Assembly (NCBI RefSeq): GCF_008801575.1
Contig: NZ_VZPL01000004.1
Span: forward strand, 62,001 to 126,000
Origin: Xanthomonas cissicola
GTDB lineage: Bacteria; Pseudomonadota; Gammaproteobacteria; Xanthomonadales; Xanthomonadaceae
Length of the DNA stretch: 64,000 bases
Direction of reading: 5' to 3'
Below, one piece after another: positions 43,142 to 53,080 of this stretch; position 1 is the stretch's first letter; each line of letters starts with the position of its first letter. The notes under the pieces are model-generated. The model saw only the letters and a program-made list of their open reading frames with translations, searched no databases and was not told where the DNA came from. The translations under genes and the position numbers were made by a program.

Positions 43142-44341
43142 ATGGCACAGGTAATCAACACCAACGTAATGTCGCTGAACGCTCAGCGGAACCTCAACAC
43201 CAACAGCTCCAGCTTGGCGCTGAGCATCCAGCAGCTCTCGTCTGGCAAGCGCATCACCAGCTTTGCCGTAGACGCAGCCGGCGGCGCAATCGCCGAGCGC
43301 TTCACGACCCAGATCCGCGGCCTGGACGTTGCCTCGCGCAACGCCAACGACGGCATCTCGCTGTCCCAGACCGCCGAAGGCGCGATGCAGGAAATCGGCA
43401 ACAATCTGCAGCGTATCCGCGAGCTGTCGGTGCAGTCGGCAAATGCAACTAACTCGTCCACCGACCGCGAGGCCCTGAATTCCGAAGTCAAGCAGCTGAC
43501 CGCGGAAATCGACCGCGTCGCCAATCAGACAAGCTTCAACGGCACCAAGCTGCTGGACGGCTCGTTCTCCGGCGCGCTGTTCCAGGTCGGCGCCGACGCC
43601 GGCCAGACCATCGGCATCAACAGCATCGCCGACGCCAACATCGATTCGCTGGGCAAGGCCAACTTCGCTGCCGCCGTTTCCGGCGCCGGCGTGAGCGGCA
43701 CCGCCACCGCCTCCGGTTCTGTCAGCGGCATCAGCCTGTCGTTCAAGGACGCCAGCGGTTCGGCCAAGAGCATCACCATTGCCGACGTCAAGGTCGCTGC
43801 CGGCGACACCGCTGCCGACGTCAACAAAAAGGTTGCCTCGGCGATCAACGACAAGCTCGACCAGACCGGCATGTACGCCTCGATCAAGAGCGACGGCTCG
43901 GTGCAGATCGAATCGCTGAAAGCTGGCCAGGACTTCACCTCGCTGTCGGCCGGCACCTCCAGCGCCGCTGGCATCACCGTCGGCGCCGGCATCACCACCG
44001 CTTCGGCCGCTTCCGGCTCCACCGCTTCGACCTTGGGCAGCCTGGATATCTCCACGTTCTCGGGCGCACAGAAAGCACTGGAAATCGTGGACAAGGCGCT
44101 GACCACGGTCAACTCCTCGCGCGCCGACATGGGTGCGGTGCAGAACCGCTTCACCTCCACCATCGCCAACCTGAGCGCAACCTCGGAAAACCTGTCGGCC
44201 TCACGCAGCCGGATCGCCGATACCGACTATGCCAAGACCACCGCCGAACTGACCCGCACGCAGATCCTGCAGCAGGCCGGTACCGCGATGCTGGCCCAGG
44301 CCAAGTCGGTTCCGCAGAACGTGCTGAGCCTGCTGCAGTAA
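43142..44341 (+). CDS. fliC: Flagellin FliC
   Basis: Major filament subunit of 399 residues. Conserved N-terminal D0/D1 ([18 protein letters not shown]) and C-terminal D1/D0 ([20 protein letters not shown] plus [20 protein letters not shown]) surround a short variable centre rich in Ser, Thr, Gly and Ala. The flg22-equivalent segment starts at Gln30 and reads [19 protein letters not shown], with Val43 and Gly48 where the canonical elicitor has Asp and Leu. Many Ser/Thr in the surface region are candidate glycosylation sites for the island at 51.6-64 kb. It has its own FliA promoter and terminator. Confidence 0.98.
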   Translation: MAQVINTNVMSLNAQRNLNTNSSSLALSIQQLSSGKRITSFAVDAAGGAIAERFTTQIRGLDVASRNANDGISLSQTAEGAMQEIGNNLQRIRELSVQSANATNSSTDREALNSEVKQLTAEIDRVANQTSFNGTKLLDGSFSGALFQVGADAGQTIGINSIADANIDSLGKANFAAAVSGAGVSGTATASGSVSGISLSFKDASGSAKSITIADVKVAAGDTAADVNKKVASAINDKLDQTGMYASIKSDGSVQIESLKAGQDFTSLSAGTSSAAGITVGAGITTASAASGSTASTLGSLDISTFSGAQKALEIVDKALTTVNSSRADMGAVQNRFTSTIANLSATSENLSASRSRIADTDYAKTTAELTRTQILQQAGTAMLAQAKSVPQNVLSLLQ

Positions 44342-44389
44342 CTGGCAGCCACCTGCCGCCGCAACGCGGCAGTGCTCCGCAGCAAGTCC

Positions 44390-44417
44390 AAAGCCCCTCT
44401 TCGGAGGGGCTTTTTTT
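44390..44417 (+). terminator. Intrinsic terminator of fliC
   Basis: AAAGCCCCTC/GAGGGGCTTT with a UUCG tetraloop closed by C-G (44390-44399 with 44404-44413) and a seven-T tract. A very stable terminator suited to the abundant flagellin mRNA. Confidence 0.94.
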
Positions 44418-44531
44418 GTGGCCGCAGCCCGTCCACGCCAGCCATGGACGGTTTATTGACGCGCGCCGCCGGCCACCACGGGCATGGAACTTGCATCGAT
44501 AGCCGTCGTGCGCGTGACCCCTCGCCGCCGC

Positions 44532-44558
44532 TAAAGTCCTCGCGGATGCGGCCGATAC
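44532..44558 (+). promoter_or_regulatory. Sigma-28 promoter of fliD
   Basis: TAAAGTCC-N11-GCCGATAC with exact spacing. The predicted start is about 50 bases before the fliD ATG; GACGAGGAA provides the ribosome binding site. Confidence 0.87.
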
Positions 44559-44614
44559 CCGTCACGTAATCCCATGCGTCCGTCTGTTTCGGGCGCCCAG
44601 ACGAGGAATGCAAG

Positions 44615-45940
44615 ATGGCATCGGTGATCAGCACTTCCGCCTCCGGACTGGACATCCCTACCGTGGTGTCCACCCTGGTGTCCCGGCAGAGAGACCCCGA
44701 GCAGGCACGCATCAACAAGGCCGGCACCGCCGCGACCACGCAGTTGTCGGCGATCAGCCAGATCAAGAGCAGCATGACCACGCTCAAGTCTGCGCTGGAC
44801 AAGGTGATCAGCAGCGCCGACACCAACGCGTACAAGGCCACGGTGCCGACCGATGCCGGTTTCACCGCCACCACCACCAGCTCGGCGGCGCCGGGCAACT
44901 ATTCGGTGGAAGTGGTCTCGCTGGCGACCTCGCAGAAACTGGCCTCCCGTGCATTCGCTGCCGATGCCACCGTGGGTAGCGGCACGCTGACGATCGGCTA
45001 TGGCGATCAGAGCGTCACCGTGGACATCAGTGGCACCGACAAGCTCACCGACATCGCTGCGGCCATCAACAAGGCTGCCGGCGGCAAGGGCGTGACTGCC
45101 AGCGTGGTCACCGCCAACGATGGCCAGCACCTGGTCTTCAATGCGGTCGATTCCGGCACCAAGGGCGCACTGACCATCAGCGCCAGCGACCCCAGCCTGA
45201 GCAGCCTGACCTACGGCCCCGGCGTCACCGGCGGGCTGAATCAGACCGTCGCCGCCGCCGACGCGCTGGTACGCGTGGACGGTTTCGAGCGCACGTCCAG
45301 CTCCAACACCGTCAGCGACATCGTGCCCGGCGTGGTGCTGACCCTGACGAAGGCCGCTGAAGGCACCAAGTTCAATCTGGGCGTGGCCGCCGACACCAGC
45401 GGCCTCAAGGGCAACCTCACCGCCTTCGCCGCGGCCTACAACACCGCTAACACGCTGCTGGCCAAGAGCAGCAGCTACGATGCCACCACCAAGACTGCCT
45501 CGGCGCTGACCGGCGATTCGCTGGTGCGCAGCCTGCAACAACAGCTGCGCGGCCAGGTCAGCGGCAACGTCAACGAACTCAAGGCGGTCGGCCTGACCAT
45601 CGACAAGGATGGCGTAATGAGTTTCGACGGTAGCAAGTTCGACACCGCCATCGCCTCGGACGGCGGCGCCGCGGCCGAGGTGTTCGGCAAGGACAGCAAG
45701 TTCGGTGGCAACCTGACCAAGCTGCTGGACAGCAACGTCAATGCGACCAACGGCACGCTGACCCTGCGCTCGGACAGTTTGAACAAGACCATCAAGGGCT
45801 ACGAATCGGACCTGGACGATCTCGATGCGCGCATGGAAAAACTCAGCGACCGCTACACCGCGCAGTTCGCCGCGATGGACGCCATGATCAGCAAGTTGCA
45901 AGGCAGCACCAGCTCGCTCAGCGGCCTGCTGACAAGCTGA
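44615..45940 (+). CDS. fliD: Flagellar filament cap protein FliD (HAP2)
   Basis: Cap protein of 441 residues that folds incoming flagellin at the filament tip. N-terminal SVISTSASGLDIPTVVSTLV and the C-terminal ESDLDDLDARMEKLSDRYTA followed by QFAAMDAMISKLQGSTSSL coiled coil are diagnostic. The middle is beta-rich. It has its own FliA promoter and is followed by fliS, which has another. Confidence 0.96.
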   Translation: MASVISTSASGLDIPTVVSTLVSRQRDPEQARINKAGTAATTQLSAISQIKSSMTTLKSALDKVISSADTNAYKATVPTDAGFTATTTSSAAPGNYSVEVVSLATSQKLASRAFAADATVGSGTLTIGYGDQSVTVDISGTDKLTDIAAAINKAAGGKGVTASVVTANDGQHLVFNAVDSGTKGALTISASDPSLSSLTYGPGVTGGLNQTVAAADALVRVDGFERTSSSNTVSDIVPGVVLTLTKAAEGTKFNLGVAADTSGLKGNLTAFAAAYNTANTLLAKSSSYDATTKTASALTGDSLVRSLQQQLRGQVSGNVNELKAVGLTIDKDGVMSFDGSKFDTAIASDGGAAAEVFGKDSKFGGNLTKLLDSNVNATNGTLTLRSDSLNKTIKGYESDLDDLDARMEKLSDRYTAQFAAMDAMISKLQGSTSSLSGLLTS

Positions 45941-45958
45941 TTTCCGTGATGACGATCC

Positions 45959-45986
45959 TCAAGTCCTGTCAGGATATTGCCGATAC
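45959..45986 (+). promoter_or_regulatory. Possible sigma-28 promoter of fliS
   Basis: TCAAGTCC-N12-GCCGATAC: good -10, TCAAG-type -35 and spacing one base longer than in the fliC and fliD sites. It would give a leader of about 100 bases. The same TCAAG/N12 form occurs before cheV. Confidence 0.6.
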
Positions 45987-46090
45987 AAGTAAGGCCTATC
46001 GTGATTTCGGCCTTGCCTTCCGGCAGGAGCGTCGTCGCAGGAGCGCAGCGCTCCGGGACCAGCGAAGGTCAGCCCATTGAGGAGTCATCC

Positions 46091-46504
46091 ATGTACGGTT
46101 CCAATCGTCAGTATGCCGAGCAATATCGCAAGGTCGGCGTGTCCACCAGCGTGACCGAAGCCGATCCGCACAAGCTGGTCTCGCTGCTGTTTGCCGGTGC
46201 TTGCCAACGCATCCGTCTGGCCCAGGCCTGCCTGGCGCAGGGCGACCAGGCGCGCAAGGGCAAGGCCATCGGCGAGGCTTGCGCGATCGTCGGTCACTTG
46301 AACGGCTCGCTCGATCACGAAGCCGGTGGCGAGATCGCTGGTAACCTCTCGGCCCTGTACGACTACGTGATGCAGCGGCTGACCGCGGCCAACCTGCACA
46401 ACGACGAGACCGCGTTGACCGAAGCGCTGGGGTTGCTCAGCGAAATCGACTCGGCGTGGAACTCCATCCCCCTCGAACAACGCGGCCTTTCCGCCGTTTC
46501 GTGA
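46091..46504 (+). CDS. fliS: Flagellar export chaperone FliS
   Basis: Flagellin chaperone of 137 residues that keeps FliC unpolymerised in the cytosol. The family signature is clear in YGSNRQYAEQYRKVGVSTSV and EADPHKLVSLLFAGACQRIR, then GEACAIVGHLNGSLDHEAGG and the YDYVMQRL helix. ATG 46091 follows GAGGAG and is the only start matching the family. It is followed after eight bases by a small fliT-like gene. Confidence 0.95.
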   Translation: MYGSNRQYAEQYRKVGVSTSVTEADPHKLVSLLFAGACQRIRLAQACLAQGDQARKGKAIGEACAIVGHLNGSLDHEAGGEIAGNLSALYDYVMQRLTAANLHNDETALTEALGLLSEIDSAWNSIPLEQRGLSAVS

Positions 46505-46512
46505 GTCCTGCC

Positions 46513-46806
46513 ATGCATAGCGTGCAAAGCCTTCAAGCAGAAATCGCCGACCTCCGCCTGGCCATGGCGCAAGAGGAGTTCGAGGCGATGCCGCAAATGC
46601 TGGACAACCACGACCTGCACCTGCGCGAATACGCGCAGCAGGTGGACATCCAGCAGGACCGCGACGCGCTGCAGGCCTTGCTCACCATGCATCAGGACTT
46701 GATGCGGATGATGCGCGAGCGGCAGCGCAAGCTGCTGGAACTGATCCGCGCACAGCGCACCTCATCGTCGGCCAGCCGCGCCTACGCGCGGGTCGGACGG
46801 ATCTGA
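46513..46806 (+). CDS. Small helical protein in the FliT position
   Basis: A 97-residue highly helical, charged protein (MHSVQSLQAEIADLRLAMAQ, then LHLREYAQQVDIQQDRDALQ and a basic C-terminus). Sequence similarity to FliT is not obvious to me, but the place directly after fliS and before the PilZ gene, and the size, fit a FliT-type chaperone for FliD. It overlaps the next gene by one base (TGATG). It is expected to be in the fliS operon and thus FliA-dependent. Other possibilities are a FlaG- or FliK-related small protein, which I consider less likely. Confidence 0.6.
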   Translation: MHSVQSLQAEIADLRLAMAQEEFEAMPQMLDNHDLHLREYAQQVDIQQDRDALQALLTMHQDLMRMMRERQRKLLELIRAQRTSSSASRAYARVGRI

Positions 46807-47372
46807 TGAGCGCGCTCGGCACACTCGCGCCATCGGCCGATGCCGAGCTGTTTGCCGACACGCTCAGTTGCCAATTGCAGTTGCCGGCCGGCTTCCGCGC
46901 CGGGAGCGATGCCGGCGCGCACAGCGCCGCTGAAACCCTGTTGCGCAGTCTCGGCCAGGTTGAAGACCTGCGTAGCGAAGAAACCAGCGAAGACCGCGGC
47001 GAACTGCCGCTGCTGGTGCAGCGCATGGACGCCAAACTGGATTTGATGCTGGCGCTGATCGGCCGCCTGGTGCGCCAGGGCGACAGCGGTCTGAGCCAGG
47101 GAATGGTGCACTGGTCGGTGCGCGGGATCCGCCTGAGTTGCGCAACCAGTCACCCGCCCGGCACAACCGGCGCCGTTTGCCTGCAGCCGTCCGACTGGCT
47201 TCCTGAACTTGTACAGCTTCCTGCTACCGTCCTGGCGAACGCGAGCGATGGCCACGATGTCTGGCTGTGGCTGCGGTTTGCCCCGCTCGCGCCAGGCCTG
47301 CAGGACGCGCTGGAACGCCACCTGTTTCGCTTGCACCGCCGTCAGATCGCCGACGCCCGCCGCCAGCGTTGA
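46806..47372 (+). CDS. Divergent PilZ-domain protein of the flagellar cluster
   Basis: A 188-residue protein whose second half looks PilZ-like, with VHWSVRGIRLSC resembling the (D/N)xSxxG strand and a beta-rich remainder. The RxxxR motif needed for canonical c-di-GMP binding is not visible, and the D/N is His. The N-terminal half is helical (MDAKLDLMLALIGRLVRQ), likely a dimerisation region. By gene order it matches a PilZ protein of X. campestris (XC_2249, from memory) reported to affect motility and virulence. It probably works by protein contact rather than by binding c-di-GMP. Confidence 0.7.
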   Translation: MSALGTLAPSADAELFADTLSCQLQLPAGFRAGSDAGAHSAAETLLRSLGQVEDLRSEETSEDRGELPLLVQRMDAKLDLMLALIGRLVRQGDSGLSQGMVHWSVRGIRLSCATSHPPGTTGAVCLQPSDWLPELVQLPATVLANASDGHDVWLWLRFAPLAPGLQDALERHLFRLHRRQIADARRQR

Positions 47373-47440
47373 TCCGATAGTTGGCGCCGGGCGCCGGGTC
47401 AGCTAAGGTGCCCTTTACTGAAAAAGGTCTCTTCTGCGCC

Positions 47441-48073
47441 GTGCGAGTCATCATCGTCGACGATCACACCCTTGTCCGTGCCGGCCTGTCCAGGCTGTTG
47501 CAAACCTTCGCCGGCATCGATGTCGTGGGCGAAGCCAGCAATGCGCAACAAGCCCTGGACATGACGTCCCTGCACCGGCCCGACCTGGTGCTGATGGACC
47601 TGTCTTTGCCCGGCCGCAGCGGCCTGGATGCCATGACCGACGTGCTGCGCGCCGCGCCGCGCACGCACGTGGTGATGATGTCGATGCACGACGACCCGGT
47701 GCATGTGCGCGATGCGCTCGATCGCGGCGCGGTCGGCTTCGTGGTCAAGGACGCCGCGCCGCTGGAGCTGGAATTGGCGTTGCGCGCTGCCGCCGCCGGG
47801 CAGGTGTTCCTGAGCCCGCAGATCTCGTCCAAGATGATTGCGCCGATGCTGGGCCGCGAAAAGCCGGTCGGCATTGCCGCGCTGTCGCCGCGTCAGCGCG
47901 AGATCCTGCGCGAAATCGGCCGCGGCCAGAGCAACAAGGAAATCGCGGCCGATTTGGGCATCAGCGTCAAGACCGTGGAAACCCACCGCGCCCGCATGAT
48001 GGAATCGCTCGGATGCCGTCGCGCCAACGATCTGGTGCTGCTGGCCGCCAAACATCACAACGAGTTGGTCTGA
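47441..48073 (+). CDS. NarL/FixJ-family response regulator
   Basis: A 210-residue two-domain regulator. The receiver (1-120) has VDDH, phosphoacceptor Asp53 in LVLMDLSLPG and Lys in VVKDAAP; the LuxR-type helix-turn-helix (about 148-205) reads LSPRQREILREIGRGQSNKE and IAADLGISVKTVETHRARMM. GTG 47441 (MRVIIVDDH) is preferred; upstream sequence does not fit a receiver. No kinase gene is adjacent. The HisKA_3 kinase at 23100-25193 is of the class that normally partners NarL regulators and is a candidate. It sits between the PilZ gene and rpoN2. Confidence 0.85.
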   Translation: MRVIIVDDHTLVRAGLSRLLQTFAGIDVVGEASNAQQALDMTSLHRPDLVLMDLSLPGRSGLDAMTDVLRAAPRTHVVMMSMHDDPVHVRDALDRGAVGFVVKDAAPLELELALRAAAAGQVFLSPQISSKMIAPMLGREKPVGIAALSPRQREILREIGRGQSNKEIAADLGISVKTVETHRARMMESLGCRRANDLVLLAAKHHNELV

Positions 48074-48289
48074 CGCGCCATCCGGGCAAGCGTGGGCCAG
48101 CGACGCTGAAAACAGTGACGGGATTCCGGCGGGCACGCTTGAGCCCGCCGGCAACGTCAGGAAGTTCCTGACAAACTGTCGGGAAAATCATGAGTCACCT
48201 CACCTGACTCCCTGATTAGAAACCCGTCGCGTTGTCCTGCAAGATGCATTCCATCGCTGCTGCGTGCAGCGCCCATCGGAAGCGCTTCC

Positions 48290-49693
48290 ATGAAGACGAC
48301 CATTTCCGCCCAGCTTGGCCAGCAACTGCACCTTACCCCGCAGTTGCTGCAGTCGATCCGTCTATTGCAATTGGACGGCATGCAATTGGAACTGGAAATC
48401 CGTCGTGCCCTGGAAACCAATCCGTTGCTGGAGTTGGAAGAGCTGGCCGATAACGGGGATCAGGCCGCCACCAACAACGATGGCGCCAGCGATATCGCCG
48501 CGTTCGACGAGCTGCCGGAAAGCACGATGTGGGACGTGCAGGGCGGCAGTTGGAACGATGGGGACGACGATCGCATGCAGCGCGTGGCCGCCGGCGAGTC
48601 GACCGACCCGCATGTGCGCATCCTGCGCGAGCTGGCGCTGGACCTGGACGAGGCGGCATTGGGGGCCGCTGCGTTCTGGCTGGAGCAGACCGACGACGCC
48701 GGTTATCTGACCGAAGCGCTGTCGACGCTGCAACAGCTGGGCGCCACCCGTCTGGGCATGACCGTGCAGGCGGTCGAAGCGATCCGGCAGCGGTTGCTGC
48801 ACGGCGACCCGGCCGGTCTGGCCGCCTGCGACCTGCGCGAGTGCCTGCAGGCCCAGTTGAGCGCCCTGCCCGGCCGCGTGCCGGCGCGCCACCTGGCTGC
48901 GCGCATCCTCGACGGCGATCTGGAGCTGCTGGCCGCGCACGACTACACGCTGCTGGCGCGCGCGCACGATGCCGAAGTGGACGATGTCCGCGAAGCGGTG
49001 CGGCTGATCCTGTCGCTGCAACCGCGCCCCGGCGACGACCTGCTGCAGGAGAGCAATGCCAGCGTGATCCCGGATGTGCTCGCCTGGCATGCCGACGACA
49101 GCTGGCGCGTCGCACTCAACCCGGCCACCACCCATCGCGTCAGCATCAACCCGGTGCACGAACGCGCGCTGGCCGACGCCGGCGAGACCGCGCAGCCGTT
49201 GCGCGACATGCTGCAGGAAGCGCGCTGGCTGACCCGCGGGCTGTCGATGCGCTATGAGACCCTGCTGCGCGCCACGCGTGCCATCGTCGAACGCCAGGCC
49301 GCCTTCCTGGCGCGTGGCGAAGAAGCGATGGCACCGCTGACGCTGAAGGAAATCGCCGACGAGATCGGCATGCACGAGTCGACCATTTCGCGCATCACCA
49401 CCGGCAAATACATCCAGACTCCACGCGGCACTTTCGAGCTCAAGCACTTCTTCGCGGTGCGGCTGGAAGGCGCCAGCGTCTCCGGCCAGGCCGTCAAGGC
49501 GATGGTGCGCCGCTTGATCGAGAGCGAGCCGGCCGGCCGGCCGCTGGCCGACGAGGCGATTGCCGGCTTGCTGTCGCGGCAAGGCGTTAACATTGCGCGC
49601 CGCACCGTGGCCAAGTACCGCGAACAACTTGATATCGCACCGGCACGCGAGCGCCGCCGCACCACTAAACCGCTGCTTGCCCGGGCAGGATAA
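48290..49693 (+). CDS. rpoN2: RNA polymerase sigma-54 factor, flagellar paralogue RpoN2
   Basis: A 467-residue sigma-54. Region I (Gln/Leu-rich start MKTTISAQLGQQLHLTPQLL, activator contact), an acidic region II (about 45-105), the core-binding region, a helix-turn-helix (EIADEIGMHESTISRITTGK) and the RpoN box ARRTVAKYREQL at 436-447 are all present. Xanthomonads usually have two rpoN genes; the copy next to vemR and fleQ is RpoN2, which serves flagellar genes. The four sigma-54 sites in this window are its likely targets. Confidence 0.95.
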   Translation: MKTTISAQLGQQLHLTPQLLQSIRLLQLDGMQLELEIRRALETNPLLELEELADNGDQAATNNDGASDIAAFDELPESTMWDVQGGSWNDGDDDRMQRVAAGESTDPHVRILRELALDLDEAALGAAAFWLEQTDDAGYLTEALSTLQQLGATRLGMTVQAVEAIRQRLLHGDPAGLAACDLRECLQAQLSALPGRVPARHLAARILDGDLELLAAHDYTLLARAHDAEVDDVREAVRLILSLQPRPGDDLLQESNASVIPDVLAWHADDSWRVALNPATTHRVSINPVHERALADAGETAQPLRDMLQEARWLTRGLSMRYETLLRATRAIVERQAAFLARGEEAMAPLTLKEIADEIGMHESTISRITTGKYIQTPRGTFELKHFFAVRLEGASVSGQAVKAMVRRLIESEPAGRPLADEAIAGLLSRQGVNIARRTVAKYREQLDIAPARERRRTTKPLLARAG

Positions 49694-49701
49694 GGACTAC
49701 T

Positions 49702-50077
49702 ATGAGCAAACTCACCGTGCTGCTGGTCGACGACCACGAGGGCTTCATCAACGCTGCGATGCGTCATTTTCGCAAGGTCGATTGGCTCAATATCGTGGGC
49801 AGTGCCGCCAATGGGCTGGAAGCGATCGAGCGCTCTGAGTCGCTGCGCCCCAATGTCGTGCTGATGGACCTGGCCATGCCGGAGATGGGCGGCCTGCAGG
49901 CCACGCGTCTGATCAAGACGCAGGACGATCCGCCGTATATTGTCATCGCGAGCCACTTCGATGATGCCGAGCATCGTGAACACGCTCTTCGCGCGGGTGC
50001 TGACAATTTTGTCAGCAAGCTGTCCTATATCCAGGAAGTCATGCCAATCCTGGAGGGCCTGACGGAAGGAGCCAGGA

Positions 50078-50085
<8 letters not shown>
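49702..50085 (+). CDS. vemR: Single-domain response regulator VemR
   Basis: A 127-residue stand-alone receiver with VDDHEG, phosphoacceptor Asp56 in VVLMDLAMPEMGG and the conserved Lys106 in FVSKLSY. No output domain is present. VemR of X. campestris, encoded between rpoN2 and fleQ, affects motility, exopolysaccharide and virulence and has its key aspartate at residue 56, as here. The stop overlaps the fleQ start by eight bases, so the two are translationally coupled and probably act in one pathway. Confidence 0.93.
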
Positions 50086-51562
<1,477 letters not shown>

Positions 51563-51589
51563 GCCAGCACGCGCTCGGGTTCCGCTCGC

Positions 51590-51605
51590 TGGCATAGCGC
51601 TTGCT
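51590..51605 (+). promoter_or_regulatory. Sigma-54 promoter of the glycan island
   Basis: TGGCATAGCGCTTGCT: TGGCA and TTGCT intact, GG-N10-GC spacing correct. It lies 28 bases after fleQ and 76 bases before the first island gene, and links sugar-modification genes to RpoN2/FleQ. Confidence 0.85.
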
Positions 51606-51680
51606 TTAGCAGGATCACTCCGTTCGCAGCCGCCGGCTGCGACGGAATCCCGACCTTCACCAGCACTTGCCGAGGCATTG

Positions 51681-52790
51681 ATGCCCATCCCCGTCACCAG
51701 TCCGCTGCTGCCGCCGCTGGAAGAATTTCTGCCCTATCTGGAGCGGATCTGGACCAGCCGCATCGTCAGCAACGGTGGCGAGATGCACCATGCACTCGAA
51801 CGCGCACTGTGCGAGTACCTGGGGGTGCCGCACCTGGCATTGCTGACCAACGGCACTACCGCCCTGATCACCGCGCTGCAGGCGCTGCGCATCACCGGTG
51901 AAGTGATCACCACGCCCTACTCGTTCGTTGCCACCGCGCATTCGCTGTTGTGGAAAAGCATCAAGCCGGTGTTCGTGGACATCGACCCGGTGACGCTCAA
52001 CATGGACCCTTCGAAGATCGAAGCGGCCATCACCCCGCAGACCACCGCGATCATGCCGGTGCATTGCTACGGCACTGCCTGCGATACGACAGCCATCACG
52101 CGTATCGCCGACATCTACAACCTCAAGGTCATCTACGACGCTGCGCATGCATTCGGTGTGCGCGACGACGGCGGCTCGATCCTGCGCCATGGCGACCTGA
52201 GCGTGTTGAGCTTCCATGCGACCAAGGTCTTCAATACCTTCGAAGGCGGCGCGATCGTCTGTCCCGACGAAAGGAGCTACCAGCGCATCGGGCATCTGAA
52301 GAACTTCGGCTTCGTCGACGAAACCACGGTGGTGGCACCGGGCATCAATGGCAAGATGAACGAGATCAGCGCGGCGTTCGGCCTGCTGCAGCTGCAGCAC
52401 ATCGACGACGCCATCGCCCAGCGCAGCGCCATCGATGCGCAATACCGCCAACGGTTGAGCGATGTGCGCGGCATCCGCTGCGTTGCGCGGCCGGCACATT
52501 CCCGCCCCAATTATGCGTATTTCCCGGTACTGGTGCAGGACGAGTACCCTCTGTCGCGCGATGCGCTGTACCAATTGATGCGCGAGCACGGCATTCTGGT
52601 GCGGCGCTATTTCTATCCGTTGATCAGCGACTTCCCGATGTACCGTGCTCTGCCCTCGTCGGCGCCGGCATGGTTGCCGGTGGCGCGCTCAGTGGCGGCG
52701 CAGGTGTTGTGCCTGCCGATTTTTCCTGGCTTGAGTCGCGATCAGGTCGATACCATCGCCGATCTCATCGCCGGCCAACAGGCGACATGA
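51681..52790 (+). CDS. PLP-dependent nucleotide-sugar aminotransferase (DegT/DnrJ/EryC1), VioA-like
   Basis: A 369-residue type I fold aminotransferase. The PLP lysine is Lys182 in SFHATKVFNTFEGG, Asp153 in IYDAAHAFG pairs with the cofactor nitrogen, and the family TNGTTALITAL and PYSFVATAHS blocks are present. Such enzymes convert dTDP-4-keto-6-deoxyglucose to a 4-amino sugar; VioA makes dTDP-viosamine for Pseudomonas flagellin glycans. ATG 51681 gives the family N-terminus; the frame upstream overlaps fleQ and is rejected. It is the first gene of the island, right after fleQ and a sigma-54 promoter. Confidence 0.87.
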   Translation: MPIPVTSPLLPPLEEFLPYLERIWTSRIVSNGGEMHHALERALCEYLGVPHLALLTNGTTALITALQALRITGEVITTPYSFVATAHSLLWKSIKPVFVDIDPVTLNMDPSKIEAAITPQTTAIMPVHCYGTACDTTAITRIADIYNLKVIYDAAHAFGVRDDGGSILRHGDLSVLSFHATKVFNTFEGGAIVCPDERSYQRIGHLKNFGFVDETTVVAPGINGKMNEISAAFGLLQLQHIDDAIAQRSAIDAQYRQRLSDVRGIRCVARPAHSRPNYAYFPVLVQDEYPLSRDALYQLMREHGILVRRYFYPLISDFPMYRALPSSAPAWLPVARSVAAQVLCLPIFPGLSRDQVDTIADLIAGQQAT

Positions 52791-52854
52791 CCGTACAACG
52801 CTGCACCTGCATTTCAACCTCACATCTCCACAACAGGCACCCAGGCGAGCTCGC

Positions 52855-53076
52855 ATGACCCAGGCAACATTTATCGAGAACTTCCTCTCCGCCACCGACT
52901 TCCAGGAGCCGGTGGAGGTCACCATGGACACCGCGCTGGCCGACTTGCCTGAGTGGGATTCGCTCTCAGCGTTGGGGGTAATCGTCATGTTCGACGTGGA
53001 TTACGGAAAGGTCATTACCGGCGACGATCTCAAAAACTGCGTCACCCTAAACGATCTCTACAAACTGCTGGGGTAA
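52855..53076 (+). CDS. Stand-alone acyl carrier protein
   Basis: A 73-residue ACP. The phosphopantetheine serine is Ser36 in EWDSLSALGVIV, followed by the typical helix III region (ITGDDLKNCVTLNDLYKLLG). It is much less acidic at the N-terminus than AcpP and diverges strongly, indicating a specialised carrier. It lies five bases before the KAS III-like gene and probably carries the acyl chain later placed on the amino sugar. A phosphopantetheinyl transferase must be supplied from elsewhere. Confidence 0.88.
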   Translation: MTQATFIENFLSATDFQEPVEVTMDTALADLPEWDSLSALGVIVMFDVDYGKVITGDDLKNCVTLNDLYKLLG

Positions 53077-53080
53077 AGCC

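Noticed and set aside
48140-48180. Intrinsic terminator between the NarL-type regulator and rpoN2
   Set aside because: GTCAGGAA/TTCCTGAC can pair but no T-tract follows, so termination is not supported.
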